Counted from the stretch's first letter, positions 15,016-23,689 are shown. The stretch: 26,570 nucleotides of DNA from an uncultured Streptococcus sp. (GCA_902480035.1 CABSRC010000007.1:1-26570); one strand, 5' to 3'. Numbers and translations are program-made. The notes: generated from the letters alone by a model not told the origin.

Positions 15016-15621
15016 TTACAAGTTTTCCCAGTCAAATTCTTCAGCATCTTTTCGAAGCAATTCTTGGGCGTTGCGCAATTTGTCTGTGATTTTCACAAAC
15101 ACACGGAAATCATCAAAGATGGCATCTAATTTTTGAATGACATCTAAATCCACCAAGTCTCCATTTTGATCAAAGGCTTGCAATGAATGAGAGAGCAAGA
15201 ATTCATCTGGCAAAACAGTCGCTTTAATTTCTGGAGCATTTAAGATTTGGCGAAGTTGGAGTTGGGCGCGTGAAGATCCCAACGTACCGTATGAAGCCCC
15301 AGTAATCATGACTGGTTTATTCAACAATGGGAAGACTCCGTATGAGAGCCAAGCGAGAGCACTCATCAAGACCGCTGGAATAGAGTGGTCGTATTCTGGA
15401 GTCCCAATAATGACTCCATCAGCCTCCTCAATTTTTGCAACAATATCCAAGACAGCTTCAGGCACTTGTTTGTCAGCTGGTTTGTTAAAGACAGGGATAT
15501 CTTTAATTTCAACCAATTCGATCTCAGCCTTGTCAGCAAAATGTTTTTGCATGTATTGAAGCAGTTGACGGTTTGTAGAACGTTTGGAGTTTGTCCCCAC
15601 AATCGCAATAAGTTTTATCAT
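15016..15621 (-). CDS. NADPH-dependent FMN reductase family protein
   Basis: This 201-aa single-domain flavodoxin-fold oxidoreductase has the phosphate-binding GTNSKRSTNRQL (about residues 9-20), GTPEYDHSIP (about 72-81) and the NKPVMITGASYG strand. It is clearly paralogous to the N-terminal domain of the next gene, sharing DGVII.TPE, NKPVMI.GASY and SRAQ..LR.IL. The start at 15619-15621 (MIKLIAIVG) is chosen for its AAAGGAA and family alignment. It sits 25 nt after apbE and 18 nt before the larger paralog, so the three genes form one transcript. It could reduce FMN with NAD(P)H or act on quinones or azo compounds; the substrate is not determined by sequence. Confidence 0.88.
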   Translation of the reverse strand: MIKLIAIVGTNSKRSTNRQLLQYMQKHFADKAEIELVEIKDIPVFNKPADKQVPEAVLDIVAKIEEADGVIIGTPEYDHSIPAVLMSALAWLSYGVFPLLNKPVMITGASYGTLGSSRAQLQLRQILNAPEIKATVLPDEFLLSHSLQAFDQNGDLVDLDVIQKLDAIFDDFRVFVKITDKLRNAQELLRKDAEEFDWENL

Positions 15622-15646
15622 GGAAAATTCCTTTCTGATAGGAGAA

Positions 15647-16597
15647 TTATAAATAAGATTGAAGCCCACTTGTATAGGCGATCTTGCCTGTTTGAGAAAC
15701 CAACAAGGTATCTATACCAGGAAGTGATTCAACAGTGTTGAGGATAGAAGCAGGAGATTCCCCGAACAGGCGGGTAGTCCATATCTCCCCGTCTACGGAT
15801 CGATCAGATATGATGGTGATACTGGCTAAGTCTGTCTCAACCGGATAGCCCGTCGCGCTATCAAAGATGTGGTGAAACGACTGGCCGTCAACTTCTAAAT
15901 GACGCTCGTAGATGCCAGAGGTGACAATAGATTTATCCTTGACAGAGAGGACCAGTAGGTGCCGACCTCTTTTTTCGACTGGATTTTGAATGCCAATCCG
16001 CCAAGGCTGTTGTTTGATGGGATGTTGACCGACAGTGAGGATATTTCCTCCAAGATCGATCAAGGCATCTGTTACTCCCTGGCTCTTTAAAAAGGTCGCA
16101 ATGCAGTCTGCACTATAGCCCTTAGCTAAGGCTCCTAAATCAATCTTCATTCCAGGACGTGTCAGAAAGACCGTATGGTTTTCTGGGTCGAGCTGGATTT
16201 GGTGAGGATCGATCAAGGTCAGAGCTTGATCGATTTCCCCTTGCTGGGGACGTCTAGCATCTGAAAATCCAATTCGCCAGGTCTGTACAAGAGGACCAAT
16301 GGCGATGTTTAAATGGCTGTTCTGAGCTTGACTATGCAAGGTTCCTAATGCAATCAGTTCAAAAAGATCTGGATGCACTTGGACTGGAGAAATACCAGCT
16401 TGGTGATTGACCTCCATGAGTTCAGAACTTGCATCATTGGCACTGAAGCGATGTTCGTAGGAGCGAAGAAGTTCAAAGCAGCGGGCTAAGAGTTCATTCG
16501 CTTGTGGGTGACAGATCGAAACAGTGATGGTCGTTCCCATCAAATGTTCGGATCGACTACTTAGGTCCACTAAAAATCTATCCTTTCCTATTTTCAC
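15647..16597 (-). CDS. apbE: FAD:protein FMN transferase (ApbE), without signal peptide
   Basis: This enzyme attaches FMN from FAD to Ser/Thr of target proteins through a phosphoester bond. The roughly 316-aa ApbE domain has GTTITVSI near the N terminus, the MKIDLGALAKGYSADCI motif (about residues 170-186), LIDLGGNIL, VTSGIYERH, and HHIFDSATGYPV with metal-binding Asp/Thr. No lipoprotein or Sec signal is present, unlike the usual extracytoplasmic ApbE, so it should act in the cytosol. The likely target is the tail of the reductase two genes downstream. The initiation codon is uncertain: GTG at 16595-16597 lies 8 nt after the -10, while GTG at 16568-16570 has AGGAAAGG upstream and would give about 307 aa. 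Confidence 0.9.
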   Translation of the reverse strand: MKIGKDRFLVDLSSRSEHLMGTTITVSICHPQANELLARCFELLRSYEHRFSANDASSELMEVNHQAGISPVQVHPDLFELIALGTLHSQAQNSHLNIAIGPLVQTWRIGFSDARRPQQGEIDQALTLIDPHQIQLDPENHTVFLTRPGMKIDLGALAKGYSADCIATFLKSQGVTDALIDLGGNILTVGQHPIKQQPWRIGIQNPVEKRGRHLLVLSVKDKSIVTSGIYERHLEVDGQSFHHIFDSATGYPVETDLASITIISDRSVDGEIWTTRLFGESPASILNTVESLPGIDTLLVSQTGKIAYTSGLQSYL

Positions 16598-16605
16598 TTA
16601 CCTAC

Positions 16606-16634
16606 AGTATATCAAAAAGATATCGTTTTCACAA
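16606..16634 (-). promoter_or_regulatory. apbE operon promoter with overlapping cre-like box
   Basis: On the minus strand, -35 TTGTGA (16629-16634), a 17-bp spacer and -10 TATACT (16606-16611) are present. GTGAAAACGATATCT (16618-16632) matches cre (WTGNAARCGNWWWCA) at 13 of 15 positions and covers the -35 and part of the spacer, which would mean repression by CcpA. Confidence 0.65.
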
Positions 16635-16728
16635 TCCTTTCAAGCATATTGTTTGACATTTTTTGAAACATGTGAAGTGTGATTTTCTGGAAAATTGAAA
16701 AAAAGATCACAAATTCTGAGCAAAATAA

Positions 16729-16758
16729 TTGTAACCGATATCATTTTTATGATATACT
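16729..16758 (+). promoter_or_regulatory. nox promoter with overlapping cre-like box
   Basis: -35 TTGTAA (16729-16734), an 18-bp spacer and -10 TATACT (16753-16758) are present. TTGTAACCGATATCA (16729-16743) matches cre at 14 of 15 positions and begins on the -35, the same placement as in the divergent apbE promoter. Confidence 0.65.
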
Positions 16759-16794
16759 CAAGAAGTAAATTAAATTAAAGGTAGGATTTATTCT

Positions 16795-18171
16795 ATGAGT
16801 AAAATCGTTGTTGTAGGGGCAAACCATGCCGGAACAGCTTGTATCAACACTATGTTAGATAATTTTGGAAATGAAAATGAAATTGTAGTTTTTGACCAAA
16901 ACTCAAACATTTCATTCCTTGGGTGCGGGATGGCACTTTGGATCGGTGAGCAAATCGATGGTCCAGAAGGTCTCTTCTACTCTGACAAAGAAAAATTGGA
17001 AGCAAAAGGTGCAAAAGTCTACATGAACTCTCCTGTTCTTTCAATTGACTATGACAACAAAGTGGTAACTGCAGAAGTTGATGGAAAAGAACACAAAGAA
17101 TCTTATGAAAAATTAATCTTTGCGACTGGATCAACACCAATCATTCCTCCAATTAAAGGAGTTGAAATTGTTCCTGGTAACCGTGAATTCAAAGCAACTC
17201 TTGAAAATCTTCAATTCGTTAAATTGTACCAAAACGCTGAAGAAGTGATCGAAAAATTGAAAGACAACAGCAAACACTTGAACCGTATCGCCGTAGTTGG
17301 TGGTGGTTACATCGGTGTAGAACTTGCTGAAGCTTTCGAACGTCTTGGTAAAGACGTTGTCTTGGTGGATATCGTCGACACTGTCTTGAACGGCTACTAT
17401 GACAAAGACTTTACAGACATCATGGCGAAAAACTTGGAAGACCACAACATCCGTTTGGCTCTTGGACAAACTGTTCAAGCAGTTGAAGGAGATGGTAAGG
17501 TAGAACGTCTTGTAACCGATAAAGAAACCTTCGATGTAGACATGGTCATCTTGGCTGTTGGTTTCCGTCCAAATACAGCTCTTGCAGATGGTAAGATTGA
17601 ACTCTTCCGCAACGGTGCCTTCCTTGTTGATAAGAAACAAGAAACTTCACTTCCAGGTGTCTACGCAGTTGGTGACTGTGCGACTATCTATGACAATGCA
17701 CGTGGTGAAATGAGCTACATCGCACTTGCATCTAATGCGGTTCGTTCAGGTATTGTTGGTGCCTACAATGCGACTGGTCATGAATTGGAAGGAATCGGTG
17801 TTCAAGGTTCTAACGGTATCTCTATCTATGGCCTTCACATGGTTTCAACTGGTTTGACTCTTGAAAAAGCAAAAGCTGCCGGCTTCAATGCCACTGAAAC
17901 AGGCTTCAATGACCTTCAAAAACCAGAATTTATCAAACACGATAACTATGAGGTTGGTATCAAGATTGTTTATGACAAAGACACTCGTCAAATCCTTGGA
18001 GCCCAAATGGTATCACGTGATAGCGCCATCTCAATGGCCATCCACATGTTCTCACTTGCAATTCAAGAACATGTGACAATTGATAAGTTAGCCTTGACTG
18101 ACTTGTTCTTCTTGCCACACTTCAACAAACCATACAACTACATCACAATGGCAGCTTTAACTGCTGAATAA
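16795..18171 (+). CDS. nox: H2O-forming NADH oxidase
   Basis: This FAD enzyme oxidises NADH and reduces O2 to water in four electrons, regenerating NAD+ and removing oxygen in an organism without respiration. The 458-aa length is typical. The N-terminal FAD-binding [10 protein letters not shown], the redox cysteine Cys44 in [10 protein letters not shown], the NADH-binding [19 protein letters not shown] (about residues 167-185) and the second FAD motif VYAVGDCA are all present. The start has AAAGG and AGGA upstream. It is monocistronic, divergent from the apbE operon, and carries a cre-like box at the promoter. Codon use is strongly biased to preferred codons, as expected of a highly expressed gene. 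Confidence 0.97.
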   Translation: MSKIVVVGANHAGTACINTMLDNFGNENEIVVFDQNSNISFLGCGMALWIGEQIDGPEGLFYSDKEKLEAKGAKVYMNSPVLSIDYDNKVVTAEVDGKEHKESYEKLIFATGSTPIIPPIKGVEIVPGNREFKATLENLQFVKLYQNAEEVIEKLKDNSKHLNRIAVVGGGYIGVELAEAFERLGKDVVLVDIVDTVLNGYYDKDFTDIMAKNLEDHNIRLALGQTVQAVEGDGKVERLVTDKETFDVDMVILAVGFRPNTALADGKIELFRNGAFLVDKKQETSLPGVYAVGDCATIYDNARGEMSYIALASNAVRSGIVGAYNATGHELEGIGVQGSNGISIYGLHMVSTGLTLEKAKAAGFNATETGFNDLQKPEFIKHDNYEVGIKIVYDKDTRQILGAQMVSRDSAISMAIHMFSLAIQEHVTIDKLALTDLFFLPHFNKPYNYITMAALTAE

Positions 18172-18183
18172 TGAATAAAGAAT

Positions 18184-18217
18184 AAACAAAGCTAGCGGTG
18201 CTAGTTTTGTTTTTTTG
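18184..18217 (+). terminator. nox terminator
   Basis: A 13-bp stem AAACAAAGCTAGC (18184-18196) / GCTAGTTTTGTTT (18200-18212), with one G-T pair and a 3-nt loop, is followed by T-rich sequence. Confidence 0.9.
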
Positions 18218-18250
18218 TCTTTCCAAGTATTCAGAGTCAGTGAAATAAGG

Positions 18251-18280
18251 TATAATGAATAGGATAAGAGTTTGAAGGAG
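18251..18280 (+). promoter_or_regulatory. Promoter -10 and ribosome binding site of the ClC gene
   Basis: TATAAT at 18251-18256 (the -35 region TATTCA is weak) and GAAGGAG at 18274-18280 precede the ATG at 18288. Confidence 0.65.
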
Positions 18281-18287
18281 TTAGGAA

Positions 18288-19832
18288 ATGTCTGAAAAAG
18301 AAGAAGCCTTAAAAAATGAATTTCGTTTTGCCTCTAGTTCGATTGTGGCCCATATTGTCAGAGGTGTTCTGGTTGGGATCGTTGTGGGCTGTGTCGTCTC
18401 GAGTTTTCGCTTTTTAATCGAACATATTTTTCATTTTGTTCAAGGCGTCTACAAGGAGATGTCTGGTCAACCACTTTATTTGCTGGCGATGCTGTTGGGG
18501 TATGGGGTGATCGTACTGATTGCTGGTCGTCTCATAAGCACCAATCGGGATATCAAGGGATCGGGAATTCCGCAAGTCGAAGCAGAGCTCAAGGGTCTTT
18601 TGGCGGTGAGCTGGTGGGATACCTTGTGGAAGAAGTATATTTTAGGTGTCTTGGCCATCGGAAGTGGCTTGATGCTTGGTCGTGAAGGTCCTAGTATTCA
18701 ATTAGGGGCTATGGGTGGAAAAGGAGTGGCCCATCATTTGAAGGTCAGCCCAGTTGAAGAGCGGTCTTTGATTGCAAGTGGAGCTGCTGCAGGCCTTGCA
18801 GCCGCCTTTAATGCACCTATAGCAGGACTTTTATTTGTCGTGGAAGAAGTCTACCATCATTTTTCTCGATTCTTTTGGATTTCGACCTTGGCCGCTAGTC
18901 TGACTGCTAATTTTATTTCACTCAATGTCTTTGGTCAAACACCCGTACTTCATATGCCGCAAAATATTCCGCCGCTCCATTTGTCTCAGTACTGGATTTA
19001 CCTTTTTCTCGGAGTCTTTTTGGGGGCAGCGGGTTATGTCTATGAAGTAGTGGTGCTGAATATCGGTCGATTGTATTGTTTACTTGAAAAGATTTTCCAT
19101 GTTCCTTCTCATTATTCTTCCTTATTTGCCTTTATCTTGATTCTTCCAATCGGCTATTTTCTTCCTCAAATTCTTGGTGGTGGGAACCAATTGGTCTTGG
19201 ATTTAGCTCGAGTACCGTATCCAGTGCTGACCATCCTTCTCTATTTTGTGATCCGTTTCATCTGGAGTATGTTGAGCTATGGTAGTGGCCTGCCTGGAGG
19301 AATCTTCCTGCCCATACTAGCATTAGGATCTCTTTTAGGAGCCATCGTTGGAACCTTCCTCCAAAACATTGGCTTTATCTCTCAAAATCAGCTGCCTCTC
19401 TTCATTATTTTAGGCATGAGTGGGTATTTTGGGGCTATTTCAAAAGCGCCATTAACGGCTATGATCTTAGTGACAGAGATGGTCGGTGATATTCGCAGTT
19501 TAATGCCCCTAGGCATGGTGACCTTGCTAGCATATATGATCATGGATCTCTTCCATGGAGCGCCAGTCTATGAAGCCATGCTCGAGCAATTGTTGCCGGA
19601 TAAGGCGCAAGAAGAAGGAGAGTTGACTTTAATTGAGATCCCTGTATCAGAAAAGATTGCTGGAAAGCAAGTCCATGAACTGCACCTCCCTCAAGATATC
19701 TTGATCACCACACAAATGCGAAGCGGTAAGAGTTATACAGTCAATGGTGCGACCCGCTTGTATCTAGGTGATAGCATCTTTGTAGTGGTTAAAGAATCCG
19801 AAATTGGACGGGTCAAGGATATTCTTTTGTAA
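18288..19832 (+). CDS. ClC-family chloride/proton antiporter with TrkA-C domain
   Basis: This 514-aa membrane protein has the three ClC selectivity motifs GSGIPQ (about residues 86-91), GREGPSIQLG (about 125-134) and LPGGIFLP (about 339-346). The Glu in GREGP is the gating glutamate kept in H+/Cl- exchangers. After about 430 membrane residues, a soluble TrkA-C/RCK-C-like domain (LIEIPVSEKIAGKQVHELHL onward, about 447-514) probably binds a ligand. Likely roles are chloride or fluoride-related ion balance or acid tolerance; it lacks features that would call fluoride specificity. It is the only gene of its transcript as far as can be seen, with no clear terminator before efeO. Confidence 0.92.
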   Translation: MSEKEEALKNEFRFASSSIVAHIVRGVLVGIVVGCVVSSFRFLIEHIFHFVQGVYKEMSGQPLYLLAMLLGYGVIVLIAGRLISTNRDIKGSGIPQVEAELKGLLAVSWWDTLWKKYILGVLAIGSGLMLGREGPSIQLGAMGGKGVAHHLKVSPVEERSLIASGAAAGLAAAFNAPIAGLLFVVEEVYHHFSRFFWISTLAASLTANFISLNVFGQTPVLHMPQNIPPLHLSQYWIYLFLGVFLGAAGYVYEVVVLNIGRLYCLLEKIFHVPSHYSSLFAFILILPIGYFLPQILGGGNQLVLDLARVPYPVLTILLYFVIRFIWSMLSYGSGLPGGIFLPILALGSLLGAIVGTFLQNIGFISQNQLPLFIILGMSGYFGAISKAPLTAMILVTEMVGDIRSLMPLGMVTLLAYMIMDLFHGAPVYEAMLEQLLPDKAQEEGELTLIEIPVSEKIAGKQVHELHLPQDILITTQMRSGKSYTVNGATRLYLGDSIFVVVKESEIGRVKDILL

Positions 19833-19866
19833 AATACAATTTCTTAGAAAAGTTTCTCTATTATTA

Positions 19867-19911
19867 AATTTTCAGACAATTATTGAAAAATGAGAAAAAT
19901 TCTGGTAAAAT
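19867..19911 (+). promoter_or_regulatory. efe operon promoter with CodY box
   Basis: -35 TTGAAA (19883-19888), a 17-bp spacer and an extended -10 TGGTAAAAT (hexamer 19906-19911) are present. AATTTTCAGACAATT (19867-19881) matches the CodY box AATTTTCWGAAAATT at 14 of 15 positions and ends one base before the -35. An overlapping inverted repeat, TTTTCA (19869-19874) / TGAAAA (19884-19889), could also be a metal-regulator site. Confidence 0.65.
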
Positions 19912-19942
19912 AAGACCAAGATTGAACGAGGAGTATCTTTTT

Positions 19943-20815
19943 ATGAAAAAATATAGTCTACTCTTATTGAGTGTTGCTCTTTTAGCAGGGTGTGCAAATT
20001 CTACTAGCAAACATTCGAGCCAAAAGACGCAAACCAGCTCAACAGTGCAGTTGTCAAAGGCTGACCAGAAGACCTTGGACAATGCGACAGCTGAATACAA
20101 AGACTTTGTTGAAATGCAAATTGACCAATTGCTCAAGGATACAGAGGGATTCCGAGCTACCCTAAAAGACGGTAATTTGGAAGAAGCTAAAAAGCAATAT
20201 CCCTTGATTCGTATGGCCTATGAACGTTCCGAACCGATTGCTGAAACCTTCGGGGAATCAGATGTCAAGATCGACTACCGCTTGGTGGATTATGTGGATG
20301 AAAATAAATCAGAAGATGGCTGGTCAGGTTTCCACCGGATTGAGCGTATCCTTTGGGAAAACAATACTACAGATGGAACAGACAAATACGCTGACCAACT
20401 GGTGAACGATATCAAGGAGTTGAAAGCTAAAATTGCTACAGTAGAAGTCACACCGGATATCATGTTGACCGGAGCTGTCGATTTGCTCAACGAAGTGGCA
20501 ACGCAAAAGATTACGGGTGAAGAAGAAGTCTTCTCTCATACAGATCTTTACGACTTCCGTGCCAATATTGAAGGGGCTGAAAAGATCTTCTCTCTCTTTA
20601 AACCCTTGATTGAGAAAAAAGATGCTAAACTGGTTAAAACCTTGGAAGCAGAATTCAAGAATGTCAATGCTCTATTGGACAAACACATGACAGATGATTC
20701 AAACTATAAGTCTTACACAGATTTATCCAAGGAAGATACCAAGGAATTGGCAGAAGCTGTGACCAAACTTGGTGAACCGTTGTCTCAAATGGGTGTGATT
20801 TTAGATGGGAAATAA
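19943..20815 (+). CDS. efeO: EfeO/EfeM iron-uptake lipoprotein
   Basis: This extracellular iron-binding component of the EfeUOB uptake system is lipid-anchored. The 290-aa protein has a lipoprotein signal with lipobox LLAGC (Cys17), then an imelysin/M75-like helical domain with the family HxxE motif as HRIE (His131-Glu134 in FHRIERILWE). There is no N-terminal cupredoxin domain, so it is the short EfeM form. The start MKKYSLLLL at 19943 follows ACGAGGAG; a reading from 19883 would overlap the promoter. It is the first gene of the operon, 5 nt from efeB. Confidence 0.95.
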   Translation: MKKYSLLLLSVALLAGCANSTSKHSSQKTQTSSTVQLSKADQKTLDNATAEYKDFVEMQIDQLLKDTEGFRATLKDGNLEEAKKQYPLIRMAYERSEPIAETFGESDVKIDYRLVDYVDENKSEDGWSGFHRIERILWENNTTDGTDKYADQLVNDIKELKAKIATVEVTPDIMLTGAVDLLNEVATQKITGEEEVFSHTDLYDFRANIEGAEKIFSLFKPLIEKKDAKLVKTLEAEFKNVNALLDKHMTDDSNYKSYTDLSKEDTKELAEAVTKLGEPLSQMGVILDGK

Positions 20816-20820
20816 GAAAA

Positions 20821-22026
20821 ATGGCTGACGAAAAATTTTTAGATAAAAAAATGGACCGTCGTGAATTTCTTAAAAAAGCAGGTATTGGAGGGGCTGGTCT
20901 AGCGCTAGGTCTCTCTGGTGCATCTGCTTTTTTCGCTAATCAAGACAGTTCCAGCAAAAAAGCTTATGATGGGGATGAAGATATCTCCTTTTATGGTAAG
21001 CACCAAGCAGGGATAACAACGGCCATGCAGAAGGCTTGCTACTTGGTTGTGTTAGATCTTCACACGACGGACAAAAAAGAAGTCATCCAGCTCTTTAAAG
21101 ACTGGACCGATTATAGTAGTAAATTAGTCGAAGGTGAGTTGGTCAAAAAAGATGGGGCCAATGCCCTATTGCCACCAACGGATACAGGTGAAACAGTGGG
21201 ACTCAACCCCTATCGCTTGAGCCTGACTTTTGGGGTTTCTGCTTCCTTTCTAAAGAAACTGGGCTTGGAGTCCAAACGTCCGAAACTTTTTCGTGATTTG
21301 CCTCCATTTCCAAAGGAGCAGTTGCAGGACAAATACACTGGTGGCGATATCGTCATTCAGGCCTGTGCAGATGATGAGCAGGTAGCCTTTCATGCGGTGC
21401 GAAATCTGATTCGTAAGGGTCGCAATACCATTACCATGAAGTGGAGCAAATCAGGATTTGCAGCTATTGGTGACCGAAAAGAAACGCCGCGCAACCTCTT
21501 TGGTTTCAAGGATGGAACAGCAAATGTCACGACAGAGAAGGACTTTGATAAGGTCGTCTGGACTGACAGCAAGGACTGGATGAAGGGTGGTTCCTATATG
21601 GCTCTTCGCCTAGTGCAAATGCACTTGGAAACTTGGGACCGAACCAATTTGCAGGAGCAGGAAAACACCTTTGGTCGCTACAAGGAGTCCGGTGCTCCCT
21701 TTGGTAAAACCAACGAATTTGATGAGGTAGATTTATCTAAACTACCTGTAGATTCACATGTTCGTTTGGCCAAAGAAGTGGATCGACCGATTTTACGGCG
21801 GTCTTATTCCTATTCGGATGGCATCAATGAACAGACTGGGCAATTTGATGCTGGCTTGATCTTTATCGCTTTTCAAAAGGATCCGAACAGCTTTGTCAAA
21901 ATCCAAACCAACTTGGGTGCGGTGGATAAAATGAACGAGTACATCACCCATATCGGAAGTGGACTTTTTGCTTGCTTTGCAGGCGTTGAGAAAGGAGGGT
22001 ATCTTGGTCAAGCACTCTTTGAATAA
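20821..22026 (+). CDS. efeB: EfeB, Tat-exported DyP-type heme peroxidase
   Basis: This DyP-type peroxidase works with EfeO and EfeU in iron acquisition, probably oxidising ferrous iron or acting on heme. The 401-aa protein has a twin-arginine signal (DRREFLKKAG, Arg13-Arg14, followed by a Gly/Ala/Leu-rich h-region) and the DyP signature GFKDG (228-232) with catalytic Asp231. FHAVRNL probably carries the heme-ligating His, and RRSYSYSDG the conserved Arg. ATG20821 has a poor ribosome-binding site and probably relies on coupling to efeO; ATG20851 has none. tatC and tatA lie in the same operon and would export it folded with heme. Confidence 0.95.
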   Translation: MADEKFLDKKMDRREFLKKAGIGGAGLALGLSGASAFFANQDSSSKKAYDGDEDISFYGKHQAGITTAMQKACYLVVLDLHTTDKKEVIQLFKDWTDYSSKLVEGELVKKDGANALLPPTDTGETVGLNPYRLSLTFGVSASFLKKLGLESKRPKLFRDLPPFPKEQLQDKYTGGDIVIQACADDEQVAFHAVRNLIRKGRNTITMKWSKSGFAAIGDRKETPRNLFGFKDGTANVTTEKDFDKVVWTDSKDWMKGGSYMALRLVQMHLETWDRTNLQEQENTFGRYKESGAPFGKTNEFDEVDLSKLPVDSHVRLAKEVDRPILRRSYSYSDGINEQTGQFDAGLIFIAFQKDPNSFVKIQTNLGAVDKMNEYITHIGSGLFACFAGVEKGGYLGQALFE

Positions 22027-23689
22027 ACTCTTGATCTTGTTCGGCCTTCTTGCCTTGTTCTGGACTCATCCAGTGGCTGCGGAGTCTTATAGCGATCTCT
22101 TTATCAAGATTACAGATGCAACAACAGCTGTACAAAATAAGGACCAGGATAAGGCCAAGGCATTAATCGCTGAGATTCAGGCTGCTTTTGAATCCAAAGA
22201 CCACCATGATTCCAAGGCAGGGAAAAAAGTTAGCCAAGCCTTAGCTATAAAAGGGGAGGTAACTAAAGACGATCTCACCAAGATCTCATCAGCCTTGCTC
22301 GCTTTTGAAAAAGAGCAAAATCCGGTCGATTTAGAGGCGGAAAAAGACAAACTTGTGAGTCGCCTCGCTCCTTACTTTAAGAACCTACAAGAGGCCATTA
22401 CGGCTAAGGATCTGGATAAAACCCGTCAAACCTATGCAGATCTCAATAACACATGGACGCGAAACGAAGCGGTGGTAAGAGATCACAGCACAGCCTACTA
22501 TGGCAAAATCGAGACGGCCATTTCGCTCTTACGCAGTAGTATTGAAACAGAGCCTACCGATTTCACCAACATCCAGTCCTCTTATGATGACCTCAAAAAT
22601 GGGATTGATGCTTTTGTAAAAGGAGAAGCCATTAGCAGTGCCAGTACGGATTTGACGCTGAACGATGGGATCAAGCTTTTGGAGAAGGCGCAAAGCCAAT
22701 TCCAATCCGGCGACGATAAGTCTGCTGCAGCGACTATGAAGCAGTTCATCACGATCTGGCCAACCATCGAGGGAGATGTTAGCACGACCAATCCAAGTCT
22801 CTACACGCGCGTAGAGAGTGAATCCCCGGTTATAATGGTCAAGGGGAAAGAAAAGGCCTATCAAGAGAAATTACAAGCCTTGATCCGAGACTTGTCTGCG
22901 ATCGATACGACAGCTTCTTACAACGCTTTTGATGCCATGTTGATTCTTCTGCGTGAAGGAGTAGAAGCCCTTCTGATTGTCATGGCGCTTGTGACGACCC
23001 TTAAGGCCGCTAAGATGAGGAAAGGTCTCAAATGGGTTTACGGTGGAGCTATCGCTGGTGTTCTTGCCAGTGCAGCAATCGCTCTTGTTTTGCAAGTAGC
23101 TTTTCCAGCCGTTACTTCGGGGTCTAACCGGGAAATCATTGAAGGTGGCGTTGGGATTTTCGCTGTGATCATGATGATCCTCATCGGAATTTGGCTCCAC
23201 AGCAAGTCTTCAGTCAAACAGTGGAATGCCTTTATGGACCGTCAAATGAAGACAGTGACGGCTACAGGAAGCTTTGTCTCTATGTTTGCCCTCAGTTTCT
23301 TAGCAGTCTTTCGTGAAGGGGCTGAGACCATTCTCTTTTATGTCGGGATCATTCCGCGGATTACAACCGCGAATTTCTTACTGGGAATCGGGCTTGCCAT
23401 AGCCGTTCTCATCTTCATTGCAGTGGCTATGACCAAGGCTAGTCAAGCTATCAAACCTCATCGAATCTTTTTCATTCTGACGTGGTTGATTTACGCCTTG
23501 GCCTTCAAGATGCTCGGTGTCAGCATTCACGCCCTGCAGTTGACCAATATCCTCCCTAGCCATTTGGTCAATGGACTTCCAACCATCGATTGGGCGGGCA
23601 TCTATCCAAGCTGGGAAGTTCTTCTTCCTCAATGTATCTTTGTAGCCTTGATCGCACTCGTTACGGTGAGACAACATGGCAAAGAGTAG
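22004..23689 (+). CDS. efeU: EfeU/FTR1-family iron permease with extracellular N-terminal domain
   Basis: This membrane permease takes up iron in partnership with EfeO and EfeB. The best start is TTG at 22004, 5 nt after a very strong AAAGGAGG that lies inside efeB; this gives 561 aa beginning with a Sec signal peptide ending near HPVAAES. About 280 residues of extracellular helical sequence follow, then the FTR1 membrane domain with two iron-binding REGxE motifs: REGVE at 317-321 and REGAE at 437-441. It overlaps the efeB 3' end by 23 nt and tatC by 14 nt. An ATG at 21959 is possible in frame but would remove the signal-like N terminus and lacks a ribosome-binding site. Confidence 0.93.
   Translation: MVKHSLNKLLILFGLLALFWTHPVAAESYSDLFIKITDATTAVQNKDQDKAKALIAEIQAAFESKDHHDSKAGKKVSQALAIKGEVTKDDLTKISSALLAFEKEQNPVDLEAEKDKLVSRLAPYFKNLQEAITAKDLDKTRQTYADLNNTWTRNEAVVRDHSTAYYGKIETAISLLRSSIETEPTDFTNIQSSYDDLKNGIDAFVKGEAISSASTDLTLNDGIKLLEKAQSQFQSGDDKSAAATMKQFITIWPTIEGDVSTTNPSLYTRVESESPVIMVKGKEKAYQEKLQALIRDLSAIDTTASYNAFDAMLILLREGVEALLIVMALVTTLKAAKMRKGLKWVYGGAIAGVLASAAIALVLQVAFPAVTSGSNREIIEGGVGIFAVIMMILIGIWLHSKSSVKQWNAFMDRQMKTVTATGSFVSMFALSFLAVFREGAETILFYVGIIPRITTANFLLGIGLAIAVLIFIAVAMTKASQAIKPHRIFFILTWLIYALAFKMLGVSIHALQLTNILPSHLVNGLPTIDWAGIYPSWEVLLPQCIFVALIALVTVRQHGKE

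Noticed and set aside
16618..16640. Rex operator at the apbE promoter
   Set aside because: Only one TTCACAA half-site is present; the partner arm at the right distance is missing.
17131..17640. 169-codon frame antisense to nox
   Set aside because: It arises from the biased codon use of nox; there is no promoter or ribosome-binding site and no recognisable domain.
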